From Aquimarina amphilecti (GTDB lineage Bacteria; Bacteroidota; Bacteroidia; Flavobacteriales; Flavobacteriaceae), in the NCBI RefSeq assembly GCF_900109375.1, contig NZ_FOAB01000004.1, positions 124,001 to 188,000 of the forward strand: a DNA stretch of 64,000 nt. Reading direction: 5' to 3'. The position numbers and the translations under genes are program-made. Under the pieces are notes generated by a model that was not told where the DNA came from, searched no databases, and saw nothing but the letters and a program-made list of their open reading frames with translations. Below are positions 9,400 to 18,670 of this stretch, one piece after another. Position 1 is the stretch's first letter, and the number at the start of each line of letters is the position of its first letter.

Positions 9400-9969
9400 T
9401 TACTTCCTGATAATTTTCACTGTGCTATCACCACCTATTTTAATAATCGAAGAAGGCTTAGCATCTTTATTTTTCAACGGCAAATTTACAACATAGTCAA
9501 CGCCTTCCAAAATCTCTTTACTTATTTCTTTCAAGTTGCGAGGCGTTGATTTTCCACTAATATTTGCAGAAGTAGAAACAATAGGTTTTTTAAATTTTCT
9601 AATTAGTTTACTGCAAAATGGATCGCGCGCAACTCTAATTCCAAGTGTATTGTCTTCGGCAATAAGATTTTCAGCCACTCTTAGTGGTCTGTCATAAATT
9701 ATTGTTGTCGCTTTAGTAGCATATTTTAAGATGTCATACGCAACTTCAGGAACTTCTTCTACATATTGTTGAAGCATTTTAAAATCACTTACTAAGCATA
9801 ACATAGCCTTGCTGTCGGCTCTTTGTTTTAAAGCGTAAATCTTATCAACAGCTTCTGCATTGGTGGCGTCACATCCAATTCCCCAAACAGTATCTGTAGG
9901 GTAGAGGATAAGTCCCCCTTTTTTAAGAATATCTATTGTTTTTTGTATTTCTTCTTTGTGATCTTCCAT
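9400..9969 (-). CDS. tsaC: L-threonylcarbamoyladenylate synthase (YrdC/Sua5 family)
   Basis: This 189-residue enzyme makes threonylcarbamoyl-AMP from threonine, bicarbonate and ATP, the first step of t6A37 modification of ANN-decoding tRNAs. Conserved family motifs are visible: KKGGLILYPTDTVWGIGCDATN (15-36), KQRADSKAMLCLV with the KRP-like substrate segment, LGIRVARDPFC, and STSANISGKSTPRN near 130-145. It is the short single-domain YrdC-type form without the extra Sua5 domain. It starts 1 bp after the end of the GT4 gene and ends 8 bp before cca, so all three are probably on one transcript. Confidence 0.93.
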   Translation of the reverse strand: MEDHKEEIQKTIDILKKGGLILYPTDTVWGIGCDATNAEAVDKIYALKQRADSKAMLCLVSDFKMLQQYVEEVPEVAYDILKYATKATTIIYDRPLRVAENLIAEDNTLGIRVARDPFCSKLIRKFKKPIVSTSANISGKSTPRNLKEISKEILEGVDYVVNLPLKNKDAKPSSIIKIGGDSTVKIIRK

Positions 9970-9970
9970 T

Positions 9971-10957
9971 CTAGTTGAATTTTGGAATTATATTTTCCTT
10001 GTCAATAAACTTAGGTACTTCGTTATTCAGGTTTTCCCCTTTTAAAATTTTTTCATAAAGTTGTACATAAGAGGCGGTCATTATTTTTGCATTGAAATAT
10101 TTAGCCGCGTATTCATGACAACGTTTCGGATCATAGTTAAATTCTTTAATGGCCTTGGATATTTCACTAGCATTATTACTGGTAAAACCAACTTCAGAAG
10201 TAATTAATTCTGGCAATGAGCCATTTTCTGTCCCAAAAACAGCACATCCAGCATATAAACTTTCTGTAATGGCTAATCCAAAAGGTTCGTGCCATTTCAC
10301 AGGAAAAACAAGTCCTTTAGAATACTGAATAATTTCCATTTTGGCACTATTATTTACCATACCTCTAAAAATAATTTTAGGATTTAGTATATATTTTAAC
10401 CCTCTTTTTAAATTTCGGAAATTCCATTTTTCTCCTCCAAGAATGTGTAAAGAATTACCTGATTCAAGAGTAATTTTAGCTGCTCCAAATACATTTTTTA
10501 CTTTCCAGGCTGCCTTGCCTAAAAAATGTAGATAATCTCTTTCTTTGTTTAATATAGGGTCAGGATAGTCATCCCAATCTAAACCATTGTATACATACGT
10601 AGACGATCCATATCGTTTTGCGTGATTTTTTGAAATGAATACTGTATTGATATTTAAAACCTCTTCTTTAGGAGGGTTCGTGTGCATGGTAACAATGACT
10701 GGTTTATCAACATCATAAAGCGGTGTATGACTAAAATGCGCGATATCAATATCATCGGGAATCTGTGAATTTAAGTCTTGCTCAGGATTTAGCTCTAATA
10801 CTTTTGCAAAATCACATTGAGATCCAATTCTTACGAGATAAACCACCTCATGCCCGAGTTTATGTAATTCTTTTCCAAGACCCCAAATAACTCGTTCAAT
10901 ACCTCCATAATTAATTGCTGGAATGATCCCTGAATTGTCAACAATCAATACTTTCAT
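9971..10957 (-). CDS. Glycosyltransferase family 4 protein
   Basis: This 328-residue GT-B glycosyltransferase has an N-terminal acceptor domain with the glycine-rich loop NYGGIERVIWGLGKELHKLGHEV near residues 16-38. Its C-terminal donor domain carries the GT4 signature EPFGLAITESLYAGCAVFGTENGSLPELI near 224-252, with the conserved E-x7-E pair that binds the nucleotide-sugar. Its ATG overlaps the stop codon of the upstream GT2 gene by 4 bp (ATGA), which suggests translational coupling. The sugar and acceptor are unknown; LPS or surface glycan assembly is inferred from its glycosyltransferase neighbours. Confidence 0.88.
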   Translation of the reverse strand: MKVLIVDNSGIIPAINYGGIERVIWGLGKELHKLGHEVVYLVRIGSQCDFAKVLELNPEQDLNSQIPDDIDIAHFSHTPLYDVDKPVIVTMHTNPPKEEVLNINTVFISKNHAKRYGSSTYVYNGLDWDDYPDPILNKERDYLHFLGKAAWKVKNVFGAAKITLESGNSLHILGGEKWNFRNLKRGLKYILNPKIIFRGMVNNSAKMEIIQYSKGLVFPVKWHEPFGLAITESLYAGCAVFGTENGSLPELITSEVGFTSNNASEISKAIKEFNYDPKRCHEYAAKYFNAKIMTASYVQLYEKILKGENLNNEVPKFIDKENIIPKFN

Positions 10958-11883
10958 ACTATTGGTTTAATTTTTTGCTTATGTTTTAAGGACCTTGTTA
11001 GGGGCGCTTGTAATAATAACGTGTAAAATAATGGCCAGTATTTTGGTTTTACAATACTGCTAAAGAAATATCTGATTTGTAGATAAGTTAAGAGTATATA
11101 AAAGGGAATGACACCATAATGTTTTTTTATGATATATAGCAGAGATATTTTTAATTCTGTTTTGATAGCTACCGATTTTTCGGTACTTGCCCCGTGATAA
11201 TGAATAAATGTGGCATCTGGAACTAAATATGCTGATTTGTTAATTTTTACCAGACGTTTACAGATATCAGTTTCTTCATAATATAAAAAGATGTTAGTGT
11301 CGAACCCACCAACAATATTGAAATCTTCGGCTCTAAAAAACATAAAACTTCCAGCAATGAATTGTCCTTGTTGGGGTTCTGTATATAACTTTTTACGTTT
11401 AGGATATTTTTTAGAGTTAAGTTTCTCAAGAAACTTTCTTCCTAAAATCTCTCTTCCCAATGATGCAAAATGATCTATAGTGGGCAAAATCTTTTTATCT
11501 TCTGTAAAAGCTTGTGGGCCACATACGCCAACATCTGATCGGTTATCCATAAAATTTTTGAGAGAAGAAAGACAATCACTCTCTAATATGGTGTCATTGT
11601 TAACGAACGCCAAGTATTTTCCGGTAGCTTTTTGTACTCCGATCATATTTCCACTACCGAAACCAGTATTGATATTACTTCGGATTAGCTCTATGGAAAT
11701 ATTATTTTTAATAGATTCAATATAAGTGTTAACGGTTTTATAGCTTTCTTTTTTAGATCCATTATCTACTACAAGATATTGACAAGATAGCTGCTCAGAA
11801 GTATGTTCTAAGAGTGATTTTATACAATTAACAGTATACTCTTCGGAATTATAATTAATGATAATGACAGAGATGTCAAACAT
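10954..11883 (-). CDS. Glycosyltransferase family 2 protein (rhamnosyltransferase-like)
   Basis: This 309-residue GT-A glycosyltransferase opens with FDISVIIINYNSEEYTVNCIKSLLEH. It has a VVDNGS motif near residue 40, the NTGFGSGNMIGVQKATGKYLAFVNNDTIL stretch with an NDD-like metal motif near 95, and FFRAEDFNIVGGFDTNIFLYYEETDICKRL near 177-205, typical of the WbbL/rhamnosyltransferase-like branch. The last 60 residues carry a hydrophobic segment that may sit on the inner membrane. It lies in a tight minus-strand string between two other glycosyltransferases and overlaps the GT4 gene by 4 bp. Confidence 0.88.
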   Translation of the reverse strand: MFDISVIIINYNSEEYTVNCIKSLLEHTSEQLSCQYLVVDNGSKKESYKTVNTYIESIKNNISIELIRSNINTGFGSGNMIGVQKATGKYLAFVNNDTILESDCLSSLKNFMDNRSDVGVCGPQAFTEDKKILPTIDHFASLGREILGRKFLEKLNSKKYPKRKKLYTEPQQGQFIAGSFMFFRAEDFNIVGGFDTNIFLYYEETDICKRLVKINKSAYLVPDATFIHYHGASTEKSVAIKTELKISLLYIIKKHYGVIPFYILLTYLQIRYFFSSIVKPKYWPLFYTLLLQAPLTRSLKHKQKIKPIV

Positions 11884-11886
11884 AAT

Positions 11887-12690
11887 TTAGTTTTTTAGGT
11901 ATTGATCAACTCCTTTTTCTATGTAAGTCACTTTTTTTTCAGTGGTTTCCTTTTCGATTATTTCATTTACATGGATATGACTTTTATCTTGTTCTTTATG
12001 ATAAATATGGTACACAATTCCTTTGTATTTTAATCGTTTTCCTTTAATACCGATGTTAATTAGTCGTTGAATCATTTCGCTATCATCAATACCCCAACCG
12101 GTCAAAGATTCATTAAAACCATTGACTTTGAGGAAATCTTCTCGCCAAAAGGACATATTACAACCTCTTAGTTTAGAAGAACGTTTGTCTTCTGTTTTAT
12201 ATTTATTGGCAAGAAAAGGGATTCGTAATGTGCGTCCTCTTTTTTTGATTCCTTTAGAGAAAAAACCAAAATGGGTTTGCTTTTTCTTAAACAATGTGTC
12301 TAAGTAATCCTCCTGTATGTTCACACGACTCCCATATAGAAATACACTTTTTTCAGCCATGGAAAGATGATCTTTTACAAAGTCTTTATGCATAATAATA
12401 TCGCCATCAATCTCCACAATATATTCAAACTTAGCACTAGCAATGGCTTTGTTCATTATAGCGGGTTTTTGGTTTTTATTATCCTCGTGCCAAATGTGGT
12501 GTAAAGGCACAGGAAAATCTCCTTGCATTCTTTTAATTAACTTACTTGTTTCTTCTCTAGATCCATCATCGGCTATGATTACTTCATTAGGAAGATGTGT
12601 TTGTTTTTTTATGCTTAAAAGTAGTAGCTCTAAGGCTTCTGGCCAGTTATATGTAGGTGTTACCAAAGAGCAAGTAGGATACTTTGTCAT
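11887..12690 (-). CDS. Glycosyltransferase family 2 protein (galactosyltransferase-like)
   Basis: This GT-A protein is 267 residues from the ATG at 12690; an ATG at 12732 would add 14 atypical residues, so I prefer the inner start, where CSLVTPTYNWPEAL follows at once. It has the ADDGS motif near residue 36, IVEIDGDIIMHKDF with DGD as metal ligand, and MSFWREDFLKVNGFNESLTGWGIDDSEMIQRL as acceptor-binding region. It shares the unusual HIWHED segment and overall layout with the gene at 19641, so the two are paralogs of one subfamily. It lies 3 bp before the next glycosyltransferase gene. Confidence 0.87.
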   Translation of the reverse strand: MTKYPTCSLVTPTYNWPEALELLLLSIKKQTHLPNEVIIADDGSREETSKLIKRMQGDFPVPLHHIWHEDNKNQKPAIMNKAIASAKFEYIVEIDGDIIMHKDFVKDHLSMAEKSVFLYGSRVNIQEDYLDTLFKKKQTHFGFFSKGIKKRGRTLRIPFLANKYKTEDKRSSKLRGCNMSFWREDFLKVNGFNESLTGWGIDDSEMIQRLINIGIKGKRLKYKGIVYHIYHKEQDKSHIHVNEIIEKETTEKKVTYIEKGVDQYLKN

Positions 12691-12774
12691 TTTAAAAATG
12701 TTTGTTTTGCAAAGTAACACATTTCTGTGCAAACAATTTTATAGAACGTCTTTCCTTTTAAAAATCTTAAATAC

Positions 12775-12782
12775 TACCTTTG
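12775..12782 (+). promoter_or_regulatory. Candidate -7 promoter element (TACCTTTG)
   Basis: TACCTTTG matches the Bacteroidota -7 consensus TAnnTTTG and lies 18 bp before the ATG at 12801. That position supports the internal ATG over an alternative start at 12780, which would fall inside the promoter. Confidence 0.5.
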
Positions 12783-12800
12783 TTCATTATTCTAAACATA

Positions 12801-13577
12801 ATGCCGAACAGATTTGTAGTACATAATTCTAAGAAGTTGTTAGCTTCTGATATAAAGAATGCTATTGATAACTTTGAAGAATATACAGATATATTAGGAG
12901 ACGCTGAGCGTAATGTGATTAAGATTATTAACCTTAATGATCAAAAATATACCATAAAGTCATTCAAGATTCCTAATATAGTTAATCAAGTAGCGTATAG
13001 GTTTTTTCGGAAATCTAAAGCCGAGCGATCATATATGTATGCCAATAATTTATTGGATTTAGGAATAAAAACACCTTTTCCGATCGCTTATGATACCCGA
13101 GCAACTCCGTTTTTGTTTAAAAAGAGTTTTTATGTTAGTGAATTAGTAGAATGTGATCTTACTTATAGAGAATTAACAACTGATTTTAGCATTGCAGATC
13201 ATGAAGATATATTGAGAGCTTTTACGAGGTTTACATATGAGTTGCATAAGAATGGTGTGAATTTTTTAGATCATTCTCCTGGGAATACTTTAATCAAACG
13301 AAAGGAAGATGGGTATGATTTTTATCTAGTAGATTTAAATCGGATGGAGTTTGGTGAAATGAATTTCGAAACAAGAATTAAAAATTTTGCTCGTTTAACA
13401 ATACACGAATCTATGATTAGGGTAATGAGTAATGAATATGCTAAGTGCACTGATGAAGCTGAATCAGATGTTTTTAGATTAATGTGGCAATACACCCAGG
13501 AGTTTCAGAATCGTTATCATGGTAAACGAAAATTGAAAAGAAAAATCTTTTTCTGGAAAAAGAAATACAGAGATTAG
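12801..13577 (+). CDS. Lipopolysaccharide kinase (Kdo/WaaP) family protein
   Basis: This 258-residue kinase-fold protein probably phosphorylates a sugar of the LPS inner core at the cytoplasmic face. The catalytic loop is LHKNGVNFLDHSPGNTLI (about residues 149-166), the metal-binding motif is FYLVDLNRM near 176, and the beta-3 lysine is in KYTIKSFKIP near 55. These fit the Kdo kinase/WaaP family (PF06293), and the size is right. I chose the ATG at 12801 because the promoter-like TACCTTTG lies just upstream. It is divergent from the glycosyltransferase string at 11887, which supports a role in surface-glycan assembly, and converges on the LytTR gene. Confidence 0.85.
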   Translation: MPNRFVVHNSKKLLASDIKNAIDNFEEYTDILGDAERNVIKIINLNDQKYTIKSFKIPNIVNQVAYRFFRKSKAERSYMYANNLLDLGIKTPFPIAYDTRATPFLFKKSFYVSELVECDLTYRELTTDFSIADHEDILRAFTRFTYELHKNGVNFLDHSPGNTLIKRKEDGYDFYLVDLNRMEFGEMNFETRIKNFARLTIHESMIRVMSNEYAKCTDEAESDVFRLMWQYTQEFQNRYHGKRKLKRKIFFWKKKYRD

Positions 13578-13590
13578 TACGGGTGAAAAA

Positions 13591-14337
13591 TTATAAAGAA
13601 AGCCATTTTTTGAACTTTCCTATTTTTTCTATCGCGACAAAAATATTACTTTCAGAAGTGTCAGGATCTAATGATATTTTTATTCTTGACTTCGAGGTGT
13701 AATACATCTCTCCAATCGATTTTAAATGGATAATATATTTCCTGTTAATTCTAAAGTAATTAGAAGGATCTAATTCTTGTTCTAATTTTTTTAAAGAAAA
13801 ATCCACTGGAGTTTTTTTACCATTCCAAAGTTTTACAAAAGTTAGTTTTTCTTCCGTATAGAAATATGCAATTTGATCAATTTCAATAGTTTTTAAACTA
13901 TTATTCATTTTCACTAAAAATCGTTTTTTATAATCTTTTCCGTTATGAAGAAACAAGTCTTTGTATTCGGGTAACTTGTTTTTATTAAGTCCAAAGAATT
14001 TATCGATGCTTCTTGATAATGAGTTTTTAGCGACTGGTTTTAATAAATAATCAATACTATTTTGTTCGAATGCTTTAATTGCATATTCTGAGTATGCTGT
14101 GGTAAAAATTATTGGAGTATTTATTTCTAGTATTTTAAAGATTTCGAAAGAATACCCATCAGATAAATTGATATCCAAAAAAATTAAATCAGGACTCTCT
14201 GTCGATAAATATTGTATTGATTCATTTATAGAGGTCAGAACCTTAACAATGATTATTTGGTTATTGACTTCTTGAATTAGATTTTGTAATCTAATCGCTG
14301 CAATACTCTCATCTTCTATAATAATAGCTTTGGTCAT
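13591..14337 (-). CDS. LytTR-family response regulator
   Basis: This 248-residue response regulator has a receiver domain at residues 1-120, with acidic pocket EDE near 8-10, phospho-acceptor Asp55 in LIFLDINLSDG, Thr in IIFTTAYSEYA and Lys in LLKPV. A LytTR DNA-binding domain follows at about 145-245 (KTIEIDQIAYFYTEEKLTFVKL, NYFRINRKYIIHLKSI). It starts within the last 4 bp of the histidine kinase gene, so the pair is coupled. It is the last gene of an operon headed by a TonB-dependent receptor, whose promoter region carries a short repeat that could be its target. Confidence 0.92.
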   Translation of the reverse strand: MTKAIIIEDESIAAIRLQNLIQEVNNQIIIVKVLTSINESIQYLSTESPDLIFLDINLSDGYSFEIFKILEINTPIIFTTAYSEYAIKAFEQNSIDYLLKPVAKNSLSRSIDKFFGLNKNKLPEYKDLFLHNGKDYKKRFLVKMNNSLKTIEIDQIAYFYTEEKLTFVKLWNGKKTPVDFSLKKLEQELDPSNYFRINRKYIIHLKSIGEMYYTSKSRIKISLDPDTSESNIFVAIEKIGKFKKWLSL

Positions 14338-15371
14338 ATTTCGGGTTGAATAAGTGGGATAGAGGCTATGTAGTTGTTATTGAAAATGTTAAAAACAGGA
14401 ATTTCAGAATGCAACATCTTGTATTGATTTACTAAGTTCTTTTGTCCGATACCAAGCGATTTTTCATAATCATTATTTTTAGGTTGGAAGTTATTCACGA
14501 CTTTAAGACTTAAATTATCAACAGAAATAGTTATTTTCAAAGGTTTAATGATGTCCACACTGTTATGTTTGATAGCATTTTCAAAAAGTAATTCTAAAGT
14601 CATAGGAGGTAGTAGAAGGTGCAGTTTAGATTCTTCGATATCATTTTGAAAAATAATACTTTCTCCAAATCGAATTTTCTGCAATGACATGTATGAATTA
14701 ATAAGTTCTAATTCTTTTTTTAACGGTACTACTACCTCTTCGCTCTGAGTTAAGTTATAACGGTAAATATTAGATAATTCTTGTAAAAAATGTTCTGCTT
14801 TTTTAGTATCAATACTTATTAGACCAGATAAACTATTAAAACTATTAAAAAGAAAGTGAGGATTTAATTGTTTTTTTAAGGCCAAGTATTGAGCTACTGA
14901 TTTTTCATTTTGATATTGCGTAAGTTTAATTTTGATGTCCTGTTTCTCTTGCTGAGATTCTAAGAAAATTTCAATAAAATATACGAAAGCGATGACTGCG
15001 AAATTGATTAATAAAACGAGCCAGAACACCAAGTCAAAAAAAGATCTTTCAATTTCTTTATCATTTTCAAATGTATAAGCAACTGTCTGCCAGATAAATG
15101 TTAGTGTAACTGTTTTTATTATAATAACGGTAGTCCAAACACTTAAGAACTGAGATCTATTTTCTATATTTATTATTTTTGGAATTAGTTTGTTTTTTAA
15201 ATAAACTCTAGACCAAAAAATAAACAAAGTATAAATGAAACTTACAGGTAATAATATAATAGTTTCGGAAAGCCCTTCTTTTAGATCAGCAGTATAAATT
15301 TCACTAATAAGGTGAAAAGCATTAAACAGAAGAATAATGAATAAATAAAAATAAATCCTGTTAGTTTTCAA
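14334..15371 (-). CDS. LytS-type sensor histidine kinase (His_kinase family)
   Basis: This 345-residue inner-membrane kinase has four hydrophobic segments in the first 130 residues (near 5-22, 36-54, 75-95 and 112-132), a short coiled region, and a His_kinase domain (PF06580) from about 158. KKQLNPHFLFNSFNSLSGLI holds the phospho-acceptor histidine, and LLPPMTLELLFENAIKHN is the ATP-binding N box. It has no extracellular sensor domain, so the signal is probably sensed in the membrane or passed by a partner. It starts 4 bp after the DUF4249 gene and overlaps the response-regulator gene by 4 bp. Confidence 0.9.
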   Translation of the reverse strand: MKTNRIYFYLFIILLFNAFHLISEIYTADLKEGLSETIILLPVSFIYTLFIFWSRVYLKNKLIPKIINIENRSQFLSVWTTVIIIKTVTLTFIWQTVAYTFENDKEIERSFFDLVFWLVLLINFAVIAFVYFIEIFLESQQEKQDIKIKLTQYQNEKSVAQYLALKKQLNPHFLFNSFNSLSGLISIDTKKAEHFLQELSNIYRYNLTQSEEVVVPLKKELELINSYMSLQKIRFGESIIFQNDIEESKLHLLLPPMTLELLFENAIKHNSVDIIKPLKITISVDNLSLKVVNNFQPKNNDYEKSLGIGQKNLVNQYKMLHSEIPVFNIFNNNYIASIPLIQPEI

Positions 15372-15375
15372 TTTA

Positions 15376-16242
15376 TTAGTTTTCTATGATTGTTATGGTG
15401 TCTTCTTCGATGTCTACTGCATAAAAGTATCCTAATGCTCTATTATTGGGATTGCTTAAATTTATTAAATTTCCACGTATTGAAGCTGGTGGCGGGTTAC
15501 CAATTATTGGATTACCTAAATTCCCTGTTTGTATAAACAATTCGTTTAAGAAATCGAAATAGTCTTCAGATATTGAAAGTTGTTGTGCTGTAGCAATATC
15601 TCCGATTTCAAAAGGCACTTCATCATTTGGATTTACACCGATACGTTGTCTACCATCAAAGAATTCATCTGAAACAATTAAAACTTCACTATTTCCTGGG
15701 TCCGGAACAATAATAAACTCGTTATTTTTGAAAAGACGATAGTAATAAAAATTAACAATATCTATAGGGTCTGTGGTATCAAATTTAACAAAGTATCCAG
15801 CATCTGTTGCTATTGTTTCTTCTTCAAATTCAAAATAAAAATCATCAAAAGATGGCACTTCGCTTATGGAATCTGACCCTTCGTAGGTTTCTCCATTCCA
15901 GTTTATTGTAATGGTGTATGTGTTTCCGATTTCTGGGATGATTTCAGAGTTTTCGTAAATTCCATTAGATGTATGTGTAAATGTCCAGGAATCTGTATTA
16001 CTTGTCACAACGACAGATGCGTCACTTATAGAAGGCAATTCTTCTGTGGATAGAAATGAAGCAGTAGTCATTAACTGTATGCGTTGTGCCGTTAATGGAG
16101 TGATAGTATTTCTTTCTAATCCTCCGTTGATTACTAATCTTGGAGTGCTTTCGTTTAAAGTGATATCACTAGTTACATCGGTTTCACAGGATAGAAAGAG
16201 TGATGAGATGATTATTACGGATGTTATAAATAAATTTTTCAT
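15376..16242 (-). CDS. DUF4249 family outer-membrane lipoprotein
   Basis: This 288-residue lipoprotein has signal peptide MKNLFITSVIIISSLFLSC, with the lipobox cysteine followed by ETDVTSD. The start at 16242 leaves 10 bp after the receptor gene; an in-frame ATG at 16269 would overlap that gene and bury the signal peptide. The body shows the DUF4249 layout: LVINGGLERNTITPLTAQRIQLMTTASFLSTEE, a beta-rich Ig-like part with VVVTSNTDSWTF, then GYFYAVDIEEDTITI at the end. DUF4249 genes regularly follow TonB-dependent receptor genes in Bacteroidota and may act as a surface or periplasmic partner. Its substrate is unknown. Confidence 0.87.
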   Translation of the reverse strand: MKNLFITSVIIISSLFLSCETDVTSDITLNESTPRLVINGGLERNTITPLTAQRIQLMTTASFLSTEELPSISDASVVVTSNTDSWTFTHTSNGIYENSEIIPEIGNTYTITINWNGETYEGSDSISEVPSFDDFYFEFEEETIATDAGYFVKFDTTDPIDIVNFYYYRLFKNNEFIIVPDPGNSEVLIVSDEFFDGRQRIGVNPNDEVPFEIGDIATAQQLSISEDYFDFLNELFIQTGNLGNPIIGNPPPASIRGNLINLSNPNNRALGYFYAVDIEEDTITIIEN

Positions 16243-16252
16243 TTGATGTTTT

Positions 16253-18628
16253 TTAAAATTTGAACTCATAGGATATGCTTGGGACTATACCAAAGAAAGA
16301 CAATTTGGTTGCTTGCGTCATTCCGGTAGCAATTTCTTGATCTCCCACTTCTCCCACTTCATTGAAGTAGATAGAAGCTGCATTTTGCCTGTTATATACA
16401 TTCACTAGACTAAATACCCATTTACCGTTTTTCCCTTTTTTTGGGTTTAATGTAGCTGATATATCTAATCTGTGATAGGCAGGTAGTCGATTTCCATTTC
16501 TGTTGTTATAATCAGCAACGACTAATCCATTTTGTTCGTATCGTCCGGTAGGATAGGTTACTGGTCTTCCTGAACCAAAAACAAAATTAGCTCCAAAATC
16601 CCATCTTTTATTTAGTTTATAGAATCCAACTAGGTTTAGTTCGTGTAATTGGTCACTGTTGGACGGATAATATTCATTATTGTTAATTCCGAGAACTTTA
16701 GTTTCTGATTTGGCAAGTGTATAACTTAACCAACCGGTTAATCTACCTTCATTTTTATTCAACTGCACTTCTAATCCGTATGCTCTTCCATCTCCTTGTG
16801 CAATTTGCGTTTCTATTTCTTCAGTAAATATTAGATCTGCTCCATCAATAAAATCAGTAACATCATTGAGTTTCTTGTAATATGTTTCGAGACTTAGATC
16901 ATATTTTCCTTCATTAAATGATTTGAAGTATCCTAATGCTAATTGATCTGCATATTGTGGTTTGATGTAGGTGCCACTTGGAGACCATACGTCTAAAGGA
17001 GTAGGAGAGGTAGTGTTGGAGATTAGATGCAAATACTGATACATTCTATTGTAACTTAGTTTAAGAGAATTAGAATCGTTTAATAAATACCTTGCTGATA
17101 CTCTAGGCTCTAATCCATTAAATGATTTTATATTTTCCCCAGAACCATATTGTGTGGTTCCTATCACTTCATTCTCTTCATAAATATCTTGTTCGGCATT
17201 ATAGGTTAATGGACTTCCTGTTTCATATTGATTTATTTCTTGGGATCCTAGTCTAAAAAAGTTAGACCATCTTAGTCCATATTGAACACTAAGTTTATCG
17301 GATAGTTTTTGTTTTAAGTCTACGTAAATTCCATTTTCTAAACCAAACTTATCACTAAACTCTTCTTCATTAATGCTAGATCCATTTAGAGAAGATATTT
17401 TTCCTGGTTTGAATTGATAATAAGTCATATCAATTCCTGTTTTAAGCGTGTTGTTATTGTTAATGTACCAAGATAATTTTGGCTTTAAATTGTAATTGGT
17501 GATACTGGATTTCCATCTAAACTCGGAACCAGTTCTGAGATTATCTAAGTTATATTCGTAATTACTAAAAATAGCAGAGGTTTGTAAAAATAGCTTTTCA
17601 TTGATAACGCTTGTCCAGCGAAGTGTTCCAGATGAGTTTCCCCAGGTTGTCCCTAGTAATCCATCGAGTTCAAATGTATCTCTACCGAAATACCCTGAAA
17701 GAAACAATCGATTGTTTTTATTGAGGTCATAATTTGCTTTTAGGTTGAAGTCATAGAAAAATAGTGAACTATCTTTGAAATCTTCTAGAAGGAAAGAAAA
17801 TAGATCTATATATGACCTTCTGCCAGCTAACATGTAACTGCCAGAAGCTTCTTCTTTATCTCCTTTTAGAATAGGCCCTTCAATTAATGCTTTGGCAGAA
17901 ATAAGACCTATTCCGATGTTTCCTCCGAACTTTTTGGTATTTCCTTCTTTTTGCTTTATATCGAGTACAGAAGACAATCTTCCTCCATATGTTGCGGGAA
18001 TTCCTCCTTTATATAATTTTGCATTTTTTATAGCGTCAGAATTGAATACTGAGAAGAAACCAAATAGATGTGAAGCATTATAAATAGTGGCTTCATCGAG
18101 TAATATTAGGTTTTGATCAACAGAACCACCTCTTACATTAAATCCAGAAGAGGCTTCGTTTACGCTAGATACTCCGGGTAGTAACTGTAATGATTTTAAT
18201 ACATCAGGTTCCCCAAGAATAGCAGGCATTTTTTTTATAGTTTCTCCTTGCAATGAGATAACACTCATCTCAGTTGATTCTATTTTTTTTCTGGTGTTAT
18301 TAGATGAGATGATAATTTCATCTAATTGAGCTAATTCTTCCGTTAGGTCAAAATCTATTTTTTGGTTATTTGTGATTTGAATTTCTTTAAGAATAGTTTT
18401 ATACCCTAAATAACTGATTTCTATTTGATGGCTTCCTTTTTCTATGTTTATAGAGTAGAAACCATAATCATTTGTTGTGGTTCCTATAGAATTATCAATA
18501 ATGATATTAACTCCAAGTAATTTTTCTCCGGAACTAATATCTTTTATATATCCACTTATGGTAAGTTTTTCTTGTCCAAATGTTCCAAGTGCATATAAAA
18601 AGAGCAGGTATACAAATTTTTTAGTCAT
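16253..18628 (-). CDS. TonB-dependent receptor with carboxypeptidase-like regulatory domain
   Basis: This 791-residue outer-membrane transporter has a signal peptide (residues 1-18, ending in FGQ) and a CarboxypepD_reg-like beta-sandwich at 19-105 (LTISGYIKDISSGEKLLGVNIIIDNSIGTTTNDYGFY). The plug domain is at about 120-230, with LKSLQLLPGVSSVNEASSGFNVRGGSVDQNLILLDEA, and a 22-strand barrel ends in ISYEFKF. It is shorter than SusC proteins and lacks a SusD partner; instead a DUF4249 lipoprotein follows. It heads a four-gene operon with a LytS/LytTR two-component pair. The cargo is unknown; siderophores, peptides or small glycans are all possible. Confidence 0.92.
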   Translation of the reverse strand: MTKKFVYLLFLYALGTFGQEKLTISGYIKDISSGEKLLGVNIIIDNSIGTTTNDYGFYSINIEKGSHQIEISYLGYKTILKEIQITNNQKIDFDLTEELAQLDEIIISSNNTRKKIESTEMSVISLQGETIKKMPAILGEPDVLKSLQLLPGVSSVNEASSGFNVRGGSVDQNLILLDEATIYNASHLFGFFSVFNSDAIKNAKLYKGGIPATYGGRLSSVLDIKQKEGNTKKFGGNIGIGLISAKALIEGPILKGDKEEASGSYMLAGRRSYIDLFSFLLEDFKDSSLFFYDFNLKANYDLNKNNRLFLSGYFGRDTFELDGLLGTTWGNSSGTLRWTSVINEKLFLQTSAIFSNYEYNLDNLRTGSEFRWKSSITNYNLKPKLSWYINNNNTLKTGIDMTYYQFKPGKISSLNGSSINEEEFSDKFGLENGIYVDLKQKLSDKLSVQYGLRWSNFFRLGSQEINQYETGSPLTYNAEQDIYEENEVIGTTQYGSGENIKSFNGLEPRVSARYLLNDSNSLKLSYNRMYQYLHLISNTTSPTPLDVWSPSGTYIKPQYADQLALGYFKSFNEGKYDLSLETYYKKLNDVTDFIDGADLIFTEEIETQIAQGDGRAYGLEVQLNKNEGRLTGWLSYTLAKSETKVLGINNNEYYPSNSDQLHELNLVGFYKLNKRWDFGANFVFGSGRPVTYPTGRYEQNGLVVADYNNRNGNRLPAYHRLDISATLNPKKGKNGKWVFSLVNVYNRQNAASIYFNEVGEVGDQEIATGMTQATKLSFFGIVPSISYEFKF

Positions 18629-18656
18629 ATGAATACAGTTTTAAATAATTTTTACT

Positions 18657-18664
18657 CAAAACTA
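18657..18664 (-). promoter_or_regulatory. Candidate -7 promoter element (TAGTTTTG) of the TonB receptor operon
   Basis: On the minus strand the bases read TAGTTTTG, an exact TAnnTTTG match 29 bp before the ATG at 18628. No clear -33 TTG is present, which would fit a promoter that needs an activator. Confidence 0.45.
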
Positions 18665-18670
18665 TATGAG

